A stretch of DNA of 64,000 bases from Bosea vaviloviae. Lineage in GTDB: Bacteria; Pseudomonadota; Alphaproteobacteria; Rhizobiales; Beijerinckiaceae. The position numbers and the translations under genes were made by a program. Position 1 is the stretch's first letter. Each line of letters begins with the position of its first letter. The notes under the pieces were generated by a model. That model made no database searches, had not been told where the DNA came from, and worked only from the letters and a program-made list of their open reading frames with translations. The DNA is taken from assembly GCF_001741865.1 (NCBI RefSeq), contig NZ_CP017147.1:4641001-4705000 (forward strand), in the 5' to 3' direction. Shown in pieces: positions 54,468 through 63,071 of the stretch.

Positions 54468-55676
54468 GTGAGCTTTCCCCGCGTCGCCGAGCGCGTCAGG
54501 CGCATCAAACCTTCGCCCAGCACATTCGCGGCCGAACGCGCCAACGCGCTGCGCCGTGAAGGCCGGTCGATCGTCAGCCTGGTGGTGGGCGAGCCCGATT
54601 TCGATACGCCCGCGCATATCAGGCAGGCAGCGAGCCGGGCGATGGAGGTCGGAGCGACCCGCTACACGGCTCTCGCCGGTACGTTTGAACTGCGGCAGGC
54701 AATTGTCGCGAAGCTCGAGCGCGAAAACGGCCTTGTCTACGTCCCCGACGAGATCATCGTCACGAACGGGGCCAAGAGCGCCATCTACAGCGCGCTGGCT
54801 GCGACCCTCGAACCCGGTGACGAGGTTATCATCCCGGCGCCCTATTGGGTGTCGTATCCCGATATGGTCCTCGCCTGCGACGGCTTGCCGGTTCCGGTGG
54901 CCTGCCCCGAGAATCAGGGCTTCAAGCTGACCTCGGCAGGGCTTGATGCTGCGATTACGAAGCGGACTCGCTGGCTGATCCTGAACTCGCCCTCGAACCC
55001 AACCGGGGCGACCTATTCGGCTGCCGAGTACCGCGCGCTCGCCGAGGTGCTCGCCCGGCATCCCTCCGTCCTGGTGATGACGGATGACATCTATGAGCAC
55101 ATCCGCTTCGAAGGCGGAACCGCTCCGCATCTCCTGTCTGCTGCGCCCGAACTCCGCGACAGGACGCTAGCGATCAACGGCGTCTCGAAGACCTATGCGA
55201 TGACCGGCTGGCGCATCGGCTGGGTGGCCGGCCCGCGCGATCTCGTGCGTGCGCTCGATACCTTCCTGTCCCAATCGGCTGGCAACAGCTGCTCGATCAG
55301 CCAGGCGGCCGCTGCTGCTGCCCTGACGCAAGACCAGGGCTTCGTCGCAGAAAGCGTTGCGATCTATCGCGAGAGGCGAGATGCGACGGCGGCGGGGATC
55401 AACGCGATTCCGGGCCTGTCCTGCCGCATGCCCGAAGGCGCCTTCTACCTCTTCGTCAACTGTGGCGGCCTGATCGGCCGCGCGACACCGGACGGCCGGC
55501 GGCTCGAAACCGATGGCGACGTCGTCTTGTATCTTCTCGATAGCGTCGGCGTCGCGGTTGTGGCGGGATCCGCTTATGGCCTCTCGCCCTATTTCAGGCT
55601 CTCGATTGCAACCTCGCACGAAATTCTGGCTGACGGGGTCGCCCGCATCGCCCGCGCCGTCGCCGACCTCGCTTGA
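54468..55676 (+). CDS. PLP-dependent aminotransferase (class I/II, AspC-like)
   Basis: A 402-residue fold-type I aminotransferase: SLVVGEPDFDTPAHI, TNGAKSAIYSALAATL, LNSPSNPTGATYSAAEY, MTDDIYEHIRF and the PLP lysine in AINGVSKTYAMTGWRIGW, with Arg in FRLSIATS binding the substrate carboxylate. It uses a GTG start. It probably deaminates the amino acid made or taken up by this locus. The next gene follows at once. Confidence 0.92.
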   Translation: MSFPRVAERVRRIKPSPSTFAAERANALRREGRSIVSLVVGEPDFDTPAHIRQAASRAMEVGATRYTALAGTFELRQAIVAKLERENGLVYVPDEIIVTNGAKSAIYSALAATLEPGDEVIIPAPYWVSYPDMVLACDGLPVPVACPENQGFKLTSAGLDAAITKRTRWLILNSPSNPTGATYSAAEYRALAEVLARHPSVLVMTDDIYEHIRFEGGTAPHLLSAAPELRDRTLAINGVSKTYAMTGWRIGWVAGPRDLVRALDTFLSQSAGNSCSISQAAAAAALTQDQGFVAESVAIYRERRDATAAGINAIPGLSCRMPEGAFYLFVNCGGLIGRATPDGRRLETDGDVVLYLLDSVGVAVVAGSAYGLSPYFRLSIATSHEILADGVARIARAVADLA

Positions 55677-55702
55677 TATCCACACAGAACCGGGACCGAT
55701 TG

Positions 55703-56362
55703 ATGGCTGGTATCGAAACGAATCCTTCCTCTCAGCAGGCCGACCCGCGGATCATCGCGGCCTTGAGGGAGATCGCCGTCGCGCTCCTGAGCGATCAACT
55801 CCGGCGCAATCGCGGCAGCAAGGGACTCACGCCCTATCACCGCCCGGCTCCGCTCGTCGGCACGGCGGTCACGGTCAAGACCCGCGGCGGCGACAATCTC
55901 GCGATCCTGCGCGCTTATGATTTTTGCAGGCCTGGCGATGTCATGGTGGTGGATGCCGAGGGCGATCTCTCCAATGCGCTCGTCGGGGGAATCATGACCT
56001 TCGCTGCGGCTTCGCTTGGTCTCGCCGGCATGGTGCTCGATGGCGCCATCCGTGACGTTGCGGAAATAAGCGAGCGTTCCTTTCCCGTATACGCCCGTGG
56101 CGTCACGCATCGCGGCCCATACAAGGACGGCCCGGGCGCGATCAACGTGCCGATCTCGGTCGGCGGCATGACCGTGCGACCTGGCGACCTCGTCGTCGGC
56201 GATCAGGACGGGCTCGTTGTCTTTTCGCCTGAAGAGGCACCGAGTGTGATCGAGAAAGCCCTGAGGCAGCGTGAGGCGGAAGAGGCCACGATGCAGGCCA
56301 TTCGAGAGGGACGCTGGGACCGCGTCTTTGTCGACGCACTCGAAGCCCGCAGCCTGAATTAA
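55703..56362 (+). CDS. RraA family protein (HMG/CHA aldolase-like)
   Basis: A 219-residue RraA/MenG-family protein: LVGTAVTVKTRGGDNLAILRAYDFCRPGDVMVVDAEGD, LVGGIMTFAAASLGLAGMVLDGAIRDV and the C-terminal GDLVVGDQDGLVVF. Catalytic relatives are aldolases of 4-hydroxy-4-methyl-2-oxoglutarate or oxaloacetate decarboxylases; the RD motif in GAIRD fits a catalytic form. ATG at 55703 follows a GGGA site; an earlier TTG at 55673 overlaps the aminotransferase. It would cleave the 2-oxo acid produced by the aminotransferase. Confidence 0.85.
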   Translation: MAGIETNPSSQQADPRIIAALREIAVALLSDQLRRNRGSKGLTPYHRPAPLVGTAVTVKTRGGDNLAILRAYDFCRPGDVMVVDAEGDLSNALVGGIMTFAAASLGLAGMVLDGAIRDVAEISERSFPVYARGVTHRGPYKDGPGAINVPISVGGMTVRPGDLVVGDQDGLVVFSPEEAPSVIEKALRQREAEEATMQAIREGRWDRVFVDALEARSLN

Positions 56363-56475
56363 TACGACTTTCTCGACTTTCCAAAGGCTCGCATGTGAAC
56401 CAAACATAGTTCGGATCGCAGCATTGGCGCTTATTCATGCAGCGGAGCGCTACCTAGAAGCCGACCTTCGGAATG

Positions 56476-57788
56476 GTTGTGTGCGTCAAGTTCTGCAAAA
56501 TGGGTTGGCTGTGACGGCGGTCATGCGGCTTGTCTGAGGGCGGTTTTCTTGTGCTCTCTGAGGTCGTCCATGTTGAGGTATCGGTTTGCCTCCATCCAGT
56601 TTTCGTGGGTTTCGACGGCGAGCGCGCGCACGAGGCGCAGGCAGCTTTCTGTGTTGGGGAAGATGCGCACGACATAGGTCCTTCGGCGGATTTCCTCGTT
56701 GAGGCGTTCGAGCATGTTGGTGCTCTTGAGGTGCTTGTGGTGCTGCCTCGGCAGCCTGAAGAAGGTCAGGGTCTGCTCGATGGCATCCTCGGCCCAGCCG
56801 GTCAGGCGCGGATAGCGCGACGACCATTTGGCCAGCCATGCGGCGAGATCGGCCTTGGCCTCGGCGAGATCGCGGCGATCATAGATCCAGCGCAGCTCCT
56901 GGAGGCAGTCGTCGGCGTGCTTGCGCGGCAGATGGTCAAGCGCATTGCGCAGGAAGTGGACATAGCAGCGCTGCCAGGCCGCCTCGGGCAGGACCTCGCC
57001 GATCGCCTTGACCAGGCCGGGGTGATCATCGGAGACGACGAACTCGACGCCCTTGAGGCCGCGCGCCTTGAGGCCGACGAGGAAGTCGCGCCAAGCTGAA
57101 CGGCTCTCGCGGTTGGCCATCTCGACGGCGAGGATCTGGCGCCGCCCGTCCCAGTCGATGCCGCCTGGCTCATGACGACGCCGGCCTCGCGCACCTTCTC
57201 GTAGCGTGCGTCGAGGATCAGATAGGGGAAGGGTTCGGCCAGCAGGCGCTCGGCAAAGGCCTTCAGGCTCTCGTCGAGGCGTTTGTTGATCGCGCTGATC
57301 GCCGAGGCCGAGAAGGCGTGGCCGCACAGCTCCTCGGTGATCGCCTTGACCTTCCGCGTCGAGACGCCCTGCACATACATCTCCGCCAAGGTCGCCACCA
57401 AGGCCCGCTCCGAGCGCTGGTAGCGCTCGAACAGCTCGGTCGAGAAACGCCCGTCCCGATCCTGCGGCACACGCAGCTCGAGCTTGCCGACACGTGTCAC
57501 CAGCGTGCGGCCATAGGAGCCCGAACGATAGCCGAGGCGGCCCTCGCTACGCTCGCCCTTCGCCGCTCCCACGGCCTCGGTCATCTCTGATTCAAGAACC
57601 TCCTGCAGCACGGCTCTGACGACATCGCGCAAACCATCAGGGTGCTGCGAGAAAAGCTCTTTCACGGCGGCAATCGCGGGCTTAGCCTCGCTTCTGGTCA
57701 TGGTGGGGCTCCGGCTGGAGTGAGGTGACGTCGAACATCACCAACCTGCCATGGCCAACCTCAGATTTTGCAGAACTCCCTGCACACT
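56476..57788. mobile_element. IS256-family insertion sequence (inactive)
   Basis: A 1313-bp element. Left end gtgtgcgtcaagttctgc (56479 on) and right end, read in reverse from 57787, gtgtgcagggagttctgc are inverted copies. A 12-bp direct repeat accttcggaatg lies outside at 56464–56475 and 57789–57800. Size and transposase fit IS256. Confidence 0.8.
56521..57701 (-). pseudogene. IS256-family transposase, frameshifted
   Basis: Two overlapping frames together give a full mutator-type transposase: the first from MTRSEAKPAIAAVKELFSQH to EAGVVMSQ (57701 down to about 57165), the second from GIDWDGRRQILAVEMANRESRSAW onward with VVSDDHPGLVKAIGEVLPEAAWQRCYVHFLRN and a C-terminal STNMLERLNEEIRRRT. Compared with the family, about 16 nt are missing at 57162–57164, between MSQ and GIDWDG, which shifts the frame. 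DDE residues fall in both halves, so the product is inactive. Confidence 0.88.
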
Positions 57789-57800
57789 ACCTTCGGAATG

Positions 57801-58045
57801 TCGGCTATGCGCCAAAAGCCGGCCTTAGCACCTGCCAAATTTCGTAGAGGACCGCGCTAGATAGCCGCTCCATTCGAACCGGGGCCAGCCTTCAAGCTCA
57901 TGGATATGGACCACCGTATTCTCCGCGCTCGTTGCGGTGAATATGGTGCGTATTCGCCGCAGGCATAAGCCTATTCACCGCACATCACGCGGCAAATGAG
58001 CCCCTCAAAACCCCGCAAGGTGCTCCGACCCTGGAAGATGGCGGA
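57801..58045. other. Gap after the IS element
   Basis: With the IS right end this makes about 340 bp without a gene between the transposase start and the aldo/keto reductase stop. No gene, terminator or clear repeat is seen here. Confidence 0.35.
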
Positions 58046-59065
58046 TCAAGCCGCTTCGGGAAGCCCCTTTTTAACGGGGCCGAGGGCCTCTTCATAGAAG
58101 CTGGCGGCGTGTGGAACATAGGGCGCTTCAAGCACCGTTATCTCCGCGTCGTCGAGCTTGAGGTCTAGCGCGCCCAGCCCGTCATCGAGATGGGCAAGCT
58201 TGCCTGCACCGATAATCGGCGCGACCACGCCCTGCCGCGACAGCAGCCATGCGAGCGACACTTGCGCTCGCGAAACGCCGCGCTTGCGGGCGATCTCGCC
58301 CACCGCTTCGACAACGCTTTGATCCGCCGCTGCGGTGTGGGCGTAAAGCCGCTCCGCAGTGCGGTCGTGACGCACGCGGTCCGAGGTCGATTCCGCGGCC
58401 CAGGGTCGGGCGAGCCGCCCTCGCGCCAAAGGGCTCCAGGGGATGACGCCGATGCCTTCGGATCGGCACATCGGCAGCATCTCACGCTCTTCCTCGCGGT
58501 TGAGAAGATTGTAATGCGGTTGCACGGAGACAAAACGGCTGAAGCCGTTGGCCGCCGCGACGCTCTGGGCCTTGAGCAACTGCCAGGCGAACATCGAGGA
58601 GGCGCCGAGATAGCGCACCTTTCCGGCGCGCACGATGTCGTTCAACGCTTCCATCGTCTCTTCGATCGGCGTCTCCTCGTCCCAACGATGGATCTGGTAG
58701 AGGTCGATGTGATCGGTTCCAAGCCGTTTCAGACTGGCGTCAATCCCAGCGAACAAGGCCTTGCGCGACAGGCCGCGCCCGTTCGGGTCCGGGCGCACCG
58801 GGTAGAACAGCTTGGTCGCGATCACGACCTCGTCGCGCCGGGCGAAATCGGTAAGCGCACGGCCGAGCGCGGTTTCGCTTTCCCCCGCGCCGTACATGTC
58901 AGCGGTATCGAAGAAGGTGATGCCATGATCGAGCGCGTGCCGGATGACGAGGCGGCTCGCCGCTTCATCGAGCCGCCACGCCCTCGATTCGACGCCGAAG
59001 CTCATGCAGCCCAGGCCGATTCTGGATATCTTGAGACCCGAACGGCCGAGATTGGCGTATTTCAT
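58046..59065 (-). CDS. Aldo/keto reductase
   Basis: A 339-residue (alpha/beta)8 NADPH-dependent reductase. The catalytic tetrad is visible: Asp in FFDTADMYG, Tyr in the same motif, Lys in VIATKLFYP and His in LYQIHRWDEET. C-terminal cofactor residues lie in VVAPIIGAGKLAHLDD. Closest in style to the YghZ/Tas type that reduces aldehydes. It is a single gene with no obvious partners. Confidence 0.92.
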   Translation of the reverse strand: MKYANLGRSGLKISRIGLGCMSFGVESRAWRLDEAASRLVIRHALDHGITFFDTADMYGAGESETALGRALTDFARRDEVVIATKLFYPVRPDPNGRGLSRKALFAGIDASLKRLGTDHIDLYQIHRWDEETPIEETMEALNDIVRAGKVRYLGASSMFAWQLLKAQSVAAANGFSRFVSVQPHYNLLNREEEREMLPMCRSEGIGVIPWSPLARGRLARPWAAESTSDRVRHDRTAERLYAHTAAADQSVVEAVGEIARKRGVSRAQVSLAWLLSRQGVVAPIIGAGKLAHLDDGLGALDLKLDDAEITVLEAPYVPHAASFYEEALGPVKKGLPEAA

Positions 59066-59680
59066 GGCGCTTCCCTTTTCAGTCGATGAATCGCGATGCC
59101 GGCGATGGTCAATGTGATGCGGAGCAGTTCGGCAGCGGCGACAGCATCAACGCGAACGTCCCGCACGAAAGCCGCGCCATCGCGAGGTCGGTGACCTGTG
59201 GGGTGACCGAGGACGATAGGCCCACGCCACTCACGAGCGGGAAGGCAGCGACGTTGCGCGGGCCGCGCAGCGACATCGGCACAGTCATTCGGTTTGCGAG
59301 GCAATGAGGCGGATCGACGGCATCGCAACCTTATCGGGACGGCGGCAACACGGTAAATGTCAAAGCATAGGAGTTGCGCTGAAAACTCCTTCGAAACGAA
59401 GGGTCATAGGGAATTTTGCCGCCTGGTTCGTCGAAATTTCTGGGCGTTCCCTAGATTTCTGCGTGTTCCGATGAATCCGGAGATTCGTCTGGCCGCCGAA
59501 TAGCCGTGACTATCCTCGTCGGCTCAGGTCCACAGCCCCAAGCACCAGCAATGTGATGAGCGCCATCAATGTGATGCCTTCGCCACGACATCGTCACGAA
59601 ATGGTCAGCTGCCGTTCAGCATCCGACCGCATTTGCGGTGTGGGTTAGGCCGTTCATCCGCAACTGATGGAGGAACATCC
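59066..59680. other. 615-bp gap without a supported gene
   Basis: Small frames on both strands (59062–59328) lack any recognisable motif and are not called. 59560–59680 should contain the promoter of the next small gene. No strong hairpin is seen. Confidence 0.4.
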
Positions 59681-60049
59681 ATGCGCCTGATCACGACCCT
59701 GGCCACCGGAGCCGCTCTCGCATTGTCCGTGGCCGCCAACGCGCAGACCCCCTCGCCCTCGTCCCCTCGCCCACCGGCATCTGCTCCGCAAGCCCCATCG
59801 GCCCCGCCGACGATTCAATCGGTCAACGTGGTCGACATCAGTGAATTGCCGGCGGCGACTCAATCGCAGGTCACTGAGATCGTCTCCCAGCGTGGCGACG
59901 GTGAGCTTCAAAAGCTCCGGAGCTCGGTTGATTCCACTCCGACCATCAAATCGGCCCTGGAAGCCAAGGGGCTATCCTCGACCCATGTCCTTTTCGCGCA
60001 GATGAGCGAGAACGGGCTGCTCACGATCGTCACCAAGAAGGCAGGCTGA
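59681..60049 (+). CDS. Small exported hypothetical protein
   Basis: A 122-residue protein with a signal peptide (MRLITTLATGAALALSVAANAQ), a Pro/Ser/Ala linker and a compact C-terminal domain (VNVVDISELPAATQSQVTEIVSQ … VLFAQMSENGLLTIVTKKA). Family not recognised. GGAGG stands just before the ATG at 59681, and a terminator follows at 60061. Confidence 0.65.
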   Translation: MRLITTLATGAALALSVAANAQTPSPSSPRPPASAPQAPSAPPTIQSVNVVDISELPAATQSQVTEIVSQRGDGELQKLRSSVDSTPTIKSALEAKGLSSTHVLFAQMSENGLLTIVTKKAG

Positions 60050-60060
60050 GCCTGCGGACA

Positions 60061-60092
60061 GCCCGGCGCTCGCTTGCGCCGGGCGGTCTTTT
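60061..60092 (+). terminator. Intrinsic terminator
   Basis: An 8-bp stem gcccggcg/cgccgggc with an 8-nt loop, followed by ggtctttt, 12 bp after the preceding stop codon. Confidence 0.75.
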
Positions 60093-60679
60093 CCTGGCTC
60101 CACTGGCGGCCACCGAGCCGGCTTCCGGGACAAGCGGCCCCCCGGGTCCGGCCTTCGGCCGGCCCAAGGACGCAGCTCCGCCGCGCCGATCCGGATCCAT
60201 GCCGGCTTTCCAGCGGGCGCTGACGGATGAGACAGGCGCGGGAACCCCTCTCCCGAATGGGAGAGGGGTAGGGGTGAGGGTGTGCCGCTGATTATGGACA
60301 CGCAACGGCGCCACTGCGGACTTAATCGGTTAGGGCAGGCCCTCATCCCTGCCCTTCTCCCATACGGGAGAAGGGTTCCCCGCGCCCTTCATCCGGCGCT
60401 TCGCGTCACCTCGCCCGCAAGGGGGGCGCTGCGTATGATCCGCTCATGGGTCAAGCCCGACCACGACGCGCTTCGGATCCCGGGTCTACGCGGAGTTTAT
60501 CCTTGGGCCGATCGAAGGCCGGCTTCGACGCGAGGGCCGGAGCCACTCCTCGCAATCGTCAGTTTCGGCCCCCGCATCCTCCCCCCTCCCTGAACGCAGG
60601 TGAACTTTTCCGTTCATCGGCAGTTCCGCGGCGCCGGGATAGATCGGAGCCATACCGATTTCATCGGAAGGAGACTTCA
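60093..60679. repeat. Region of dispersed extragenic repeats
   Basis: Holds hairpin-forming units such as cccctctcccgaatgggagaggg (written here as ctctcccgaatgggagag) and the phrase cccttctcccatacgggag near 60350, closely matching 18700–18745. Segments around 60120–60200 and 60470–60560 match each other and 15920–16040 in part. No gene. Confidence 0.6.
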
Positions 60680-60970
60680 ATGCGTAAACTGATCTTCGCC
60701 GCGAGCCTGGCGCTTGGTGCTGCGACATTCCTGCCCGCGATCGCGCAGGCCGCGCCGGCCTTCGCCTCGGGCCGGGAGATCCAGGCTCCGGCCGGCGACA
60801 TCCAGCAGGTCCAGTATCGCGACTGGCGCTATGATGGCCGCCGGGAGTTCCGCCACGGCCCGCGCCGTTATGGCCCTCCGGGACACGCCTATGGACGTCG
60901 TTATGGCGGCCCGCCGCCCTATTATGCGCGCCACCACCGCCGCTATTACGACCGGCCCTATTACCGCTGA
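60680..60970 (+). CDS. Small exported Arg/Tyr/Gly-rich protein
   Basis: A 96-residue protein: signal peptide MRKLIFAASLALGAATFLP…AQA, then VQYRDWRYDGRREFRHGPRRYG and a tail rich in Tyr, Arg, Pro and His ending YYDRPYYR. The VQYR core and basic Tyr-rich style recall the BA14K-like protein at 16977, though the Cys-containing C-terminal motif is absent. AAGGAG gives a strong ribosome site. Its stop codon lies in the first unit of a 16-nt tandem repeat. Confidence 0.7.
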   Translation: MRKLIFAASLALGAATFLPAIAQAAPAFASGREIQAPAGDIQQVQYRDWRYDGRREFRHGPRRYGPPGHAYGRRYGGPPPYYARHHRRYYDRPYYR

Positions 60971-61015
60971 TCGTCCAAGCCAGTGATCGTCCAAGTCAGC
61001 GATCGCTCAAATCAG
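60968..61015. repeat. Three tandem 16-nt repeats
   Basis: tgatcgtccaagccag, tgatcgtccaagtcag and cgatcgctcaaatcag follow each other; the first begins with the stop codon of the preceding gene and the last runs into the terminator stem. Confidence 0.75.
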
Positions 61016-61054
61016 GCCGCGCCGCAGCACCCCGCTGCGGTGCGGCTTTTTTTT
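61016..61054 (+). terminator. Strong intrinsic terminator
   Basis: A 13-bp stem (one G·U pair) gccgcgccgcagc/gctgcggtgcggc with a 5-nt loop and eight T residues. Confidence 0.9.
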
Positions 61055-61060
61055 CATGCA

Positions 61061-61106
61061 AGAGCAGGATGCGAAAAACGGGCACCGGTTTTTCGTATCC
61101 TGCTCT
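61061..61106. repeat. 19-bp palindrome of the dispersed gagca…ccggttt family
   Basis: Arms agagcaggatgcgaaaaac and gtttttcgtatcctgctct pair over 19 bp with one G·U pair, around an 8-nt loop. Such units are frequent in Hyphomicrobiales genomes. It lies between convergent genes. Confidence 0.65.
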
Positions 61107-61163
61107 CGCTCTTGATCCGGCTCTCACTCTTGGATGAGAGACGGTTTCAGATTTCAGATGGGA

Positions 61164-61955
61164 TCACTTCGGCTTGCCCCGGGGCATCAACCGCGCCACG
61201 AGCCAGAAATAGGCGGGATAGGGCAGACAATTCACCGCCTTGGCGAACCAGGCCAGGCGCCGCGGGAAGGCGATCTCGAAACCGCCGCGCGCAAAACCGT
61301 CGACGATGCGCCGGGCCGCCTCCTCGAGCGGCATCAGCAAGGGCATCGGGTAGCAGTTCCCACGGGTTAGCGGCGTGTCGACAAAGCCCGGATTGACCAG
61401 TTGCAGCCGGATGCCGAACCTGTCGCAGTCGAATTTCAGCGCCTCGCAGAGATGGATCGCTGCCGCCTTGGACGCACCATAGGCCGCGCCGCGCGGCATG
61501 CCGCCATAGCCCGCAATCGAGGCGTTGACGGCGATCTGCCCCCGGCCCCGCCGCGTCATGCTCGCCAGCACCGCGGCCAGCCCCTTGGCCACGCCGAACA
61601 GGTTGACGGCGAAAGCCTGCTCGAAGGCCGCAAGATCGAACGCGCCGGAATGGACATGAGGGGCAATGCCGGCATTGAGGAAGGCGAGCGCGATCGGGCC
61701 GTGCACGCTCTCGATTCCATCCACCACCGCCTGCATCGCGGCAGTCTCGGTCACGTCGCCGGCATGGGCGACGATGCGGCCGGGCAACCCCTCGGCGCGC
61801 CGGGCGATATCCTCGAGCTGTTCGAGCCGGCGCGCCGTGATCGCGACGGTCCAGCCGCGCCGCGCCAGTTCGAGCGAAACCGCCTCGCCGATGCCCGAAC
61901 TCGCGCCCGTGACCCAGGCGACGCCGTCCTTCGGCTGCATGCGCGGCAATGACAT
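61164..61955 (-). CDS. SDR family oxidoreductase
   Basis: A 263-residue SDR: VAWVTGASSGIGEAVSLELA, LAFLNAGIAPH, IAVNASIAGYGGMPRGAAYGASKAA (Ser, Tyr, Lys) and LVNPGFVDTPLTRG. A hydrophobic, basic C-terminus (FAKAVNCLPYPAYFWLVARLMPRG) could bind the membrane surface, as in some lipid-acting SDRs. ATG at 61955 has GGGAG upstream; longer starts are possible. Substrate unknown. Confidence 0.87.
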   Translation of the reverse strand: MSLPRMQPKDGVAWVTGASSGIGEAVSLELARRGWTVAITARRLEQLEDIARRAEGLPGRIVAHAGDVTETAAMQAVVDGIESVHGPIALAFLNAGIAPHVHSGAFDLAAFEQAFAVNLFGVAKGLAAVLASMTRRGRGQIAVNASIAGYGGMPRGAAYGASKAAAIHLCEALKFDCDRFGIRLQLVNPGFVDTPLTRGNCYPMPLLMPLEEAARRIVDGFARGGFEIAFPRRLAWFAKAVNCLPYPAYFWLVARLMPRGKPK

Positions 61956-62147
61956 CGAGGCTCCCTGGCGCAACCGACGGATCATCGCGCTATTCATCGC
62001 GCTATCTAGTCTCTGCCGTCCTGCGACGGAAGGGCCAGGCGGAATAGCTACGCGGTCCCCGAGAGAAAGTGCTGTGGCGCGGCCAGCCCAATCCGTGCAA
62101 TCTCCCCGGCCCGCGCTGACGAGGCGCGTCCCAGGGACGACCAGACC

Positions 62148-62876
62148 ATGCCGACCGAGTTGCTGTTTCGCCAGGACGCCTATCTGAAGGAGACGTCAGC
62201 GCGCGTTGAGGCCGTGAATGAGCGCGGCGGGGTCATCCTCGACAGGACGGTGTTCTACGCGACCGGCGGCGGGCAGCCCGGCGACGCCGGCAAGCTCGTT
62301 CGCGCGGATGGCAGCGAGATCGCGATCGGCACGGCGATCTACGATCCCGACGACAAGAGCCGCGTGATCCATGTTCCGCTCGCAGGACAGCTTGAAGGAC
62401 AGGGCGCCCCGCAAGCCGGTGAGACCGTAACGGTCGTGCTCGACTGGGAGCGCCGGCTGAAGCGCATGCGCATCCACACGGCGCTGCATCTGCTCAGCGT
62501 GGTCTTGTCCTATCCGGTGACGGGCGGGGCGATCGGCGAAGGCGACGGGCGGCTCGATTTCGACATTCCCGAAGGCGGACTCGACAAGGCCGAGATCGCC
62601 GAGACGCTCAACGCCCTGATCGCCCGCAACGCCGCCGTCACCCAAAGCTGGATCACGGACGAGGAGCTCGACGCCAATCCCGGCCTGGTCAAGACGATGT
62701 CGGTGAAGCCGCCGCGCGGCTCGGGCCGTGTCCGATTGGTGGCCATCGGCGACATCGATCTGCAGCCCTGCGGCGGAACCCATGTCCGCAACACCGCCGA
62801 GATCGGCCTTGTCGCGGTCACGGATATCGAGAAGAAGGGCAAGCAGAACCGGCGTGTCCGCATCGCGCTCGCCTAG
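62148..62876 (+). CDS. Alanyl-tRNA editing protein AlaX
   Basis: A 242-residue stand-alone editing domain related to the C-terminal half of AlaRS. Zinc/active-site residues are in RIHTALHLLSVVL (HxxxH) and LQPCGGTHVRNTAEIG (Cys, His), and the N-terminal ATGGGQPGDAG block marks the longer AlaX-M type. It hydrolyses Ser- or Gly-charged tRNA-Ala. The sulfurtransferase follows after a 195-bp gap filled with palindromes. Confidence 0.92.
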   Translation: MPTELLFRQDAYLKETSARVEAVNERGGVILDRTVFYATGGGQPGDAGKLVRADGSEIAIGTAIYDPDDKSRVIHVPLAGQLEGQGAPQAGETVTVVLDWERRLKRMRIHTALHLLSVVLSYPVTGGAIGEGDGRLDFDIPEGGLDKAEIAETLNALIARNAAVTQSWITDEELDANPGLVKTMSVKPPRGSGRVRLVAIGDIDLQPCGGTHVRNTAEIGLVAVTDIEKKGKQNRRVRIALA

Positions 62877-62999
62877 AGCATTTTCGAGCGAAGTGGAGAC
62901 CGGTTCCCTCGCGACAAACGCGAAGCGTTTGCGCGGAGAAAATGCGATAAAACAAAGAGGTAGAGTATTTCCGCGCTTCGGAGAAACGCGGAAATACTC
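62877..62999. repeat. Two adjacent extragenic palindromes
   Basis: First, the dispersed unit gcattttcgagcgaagtgga, closing with gagaaaatgc near 62953 (with inner caaacgc/gcgtttg). Second, a perfect 13-bp stem gagtatttccgcg/cgcggaaatactc at 62963–62999 with an 11-nt loop. Confidence 0.65.
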
Positions 63000-63071
63000 A
63001 AGATCCAAAAGTTGAGAGCATTGCTCTGAAGCCAGGTCCAGCCGCAGATAAGCGGCCGCAACGTCAAGGAA

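Noticed and set aside
56521..57701. Programmed frameshifting in the IS256 transposase
   Set aside because: IS256 transposases are normally a single frame, the junction lacks a slippery A-run, and about 16 nt are missing compared with the family.
59062..59328. Small frames on both strands after the aldo/keto reductase gene
   Set aside because: They overlap each other, have no motif, and look like random open frames in GC-rich DNA.
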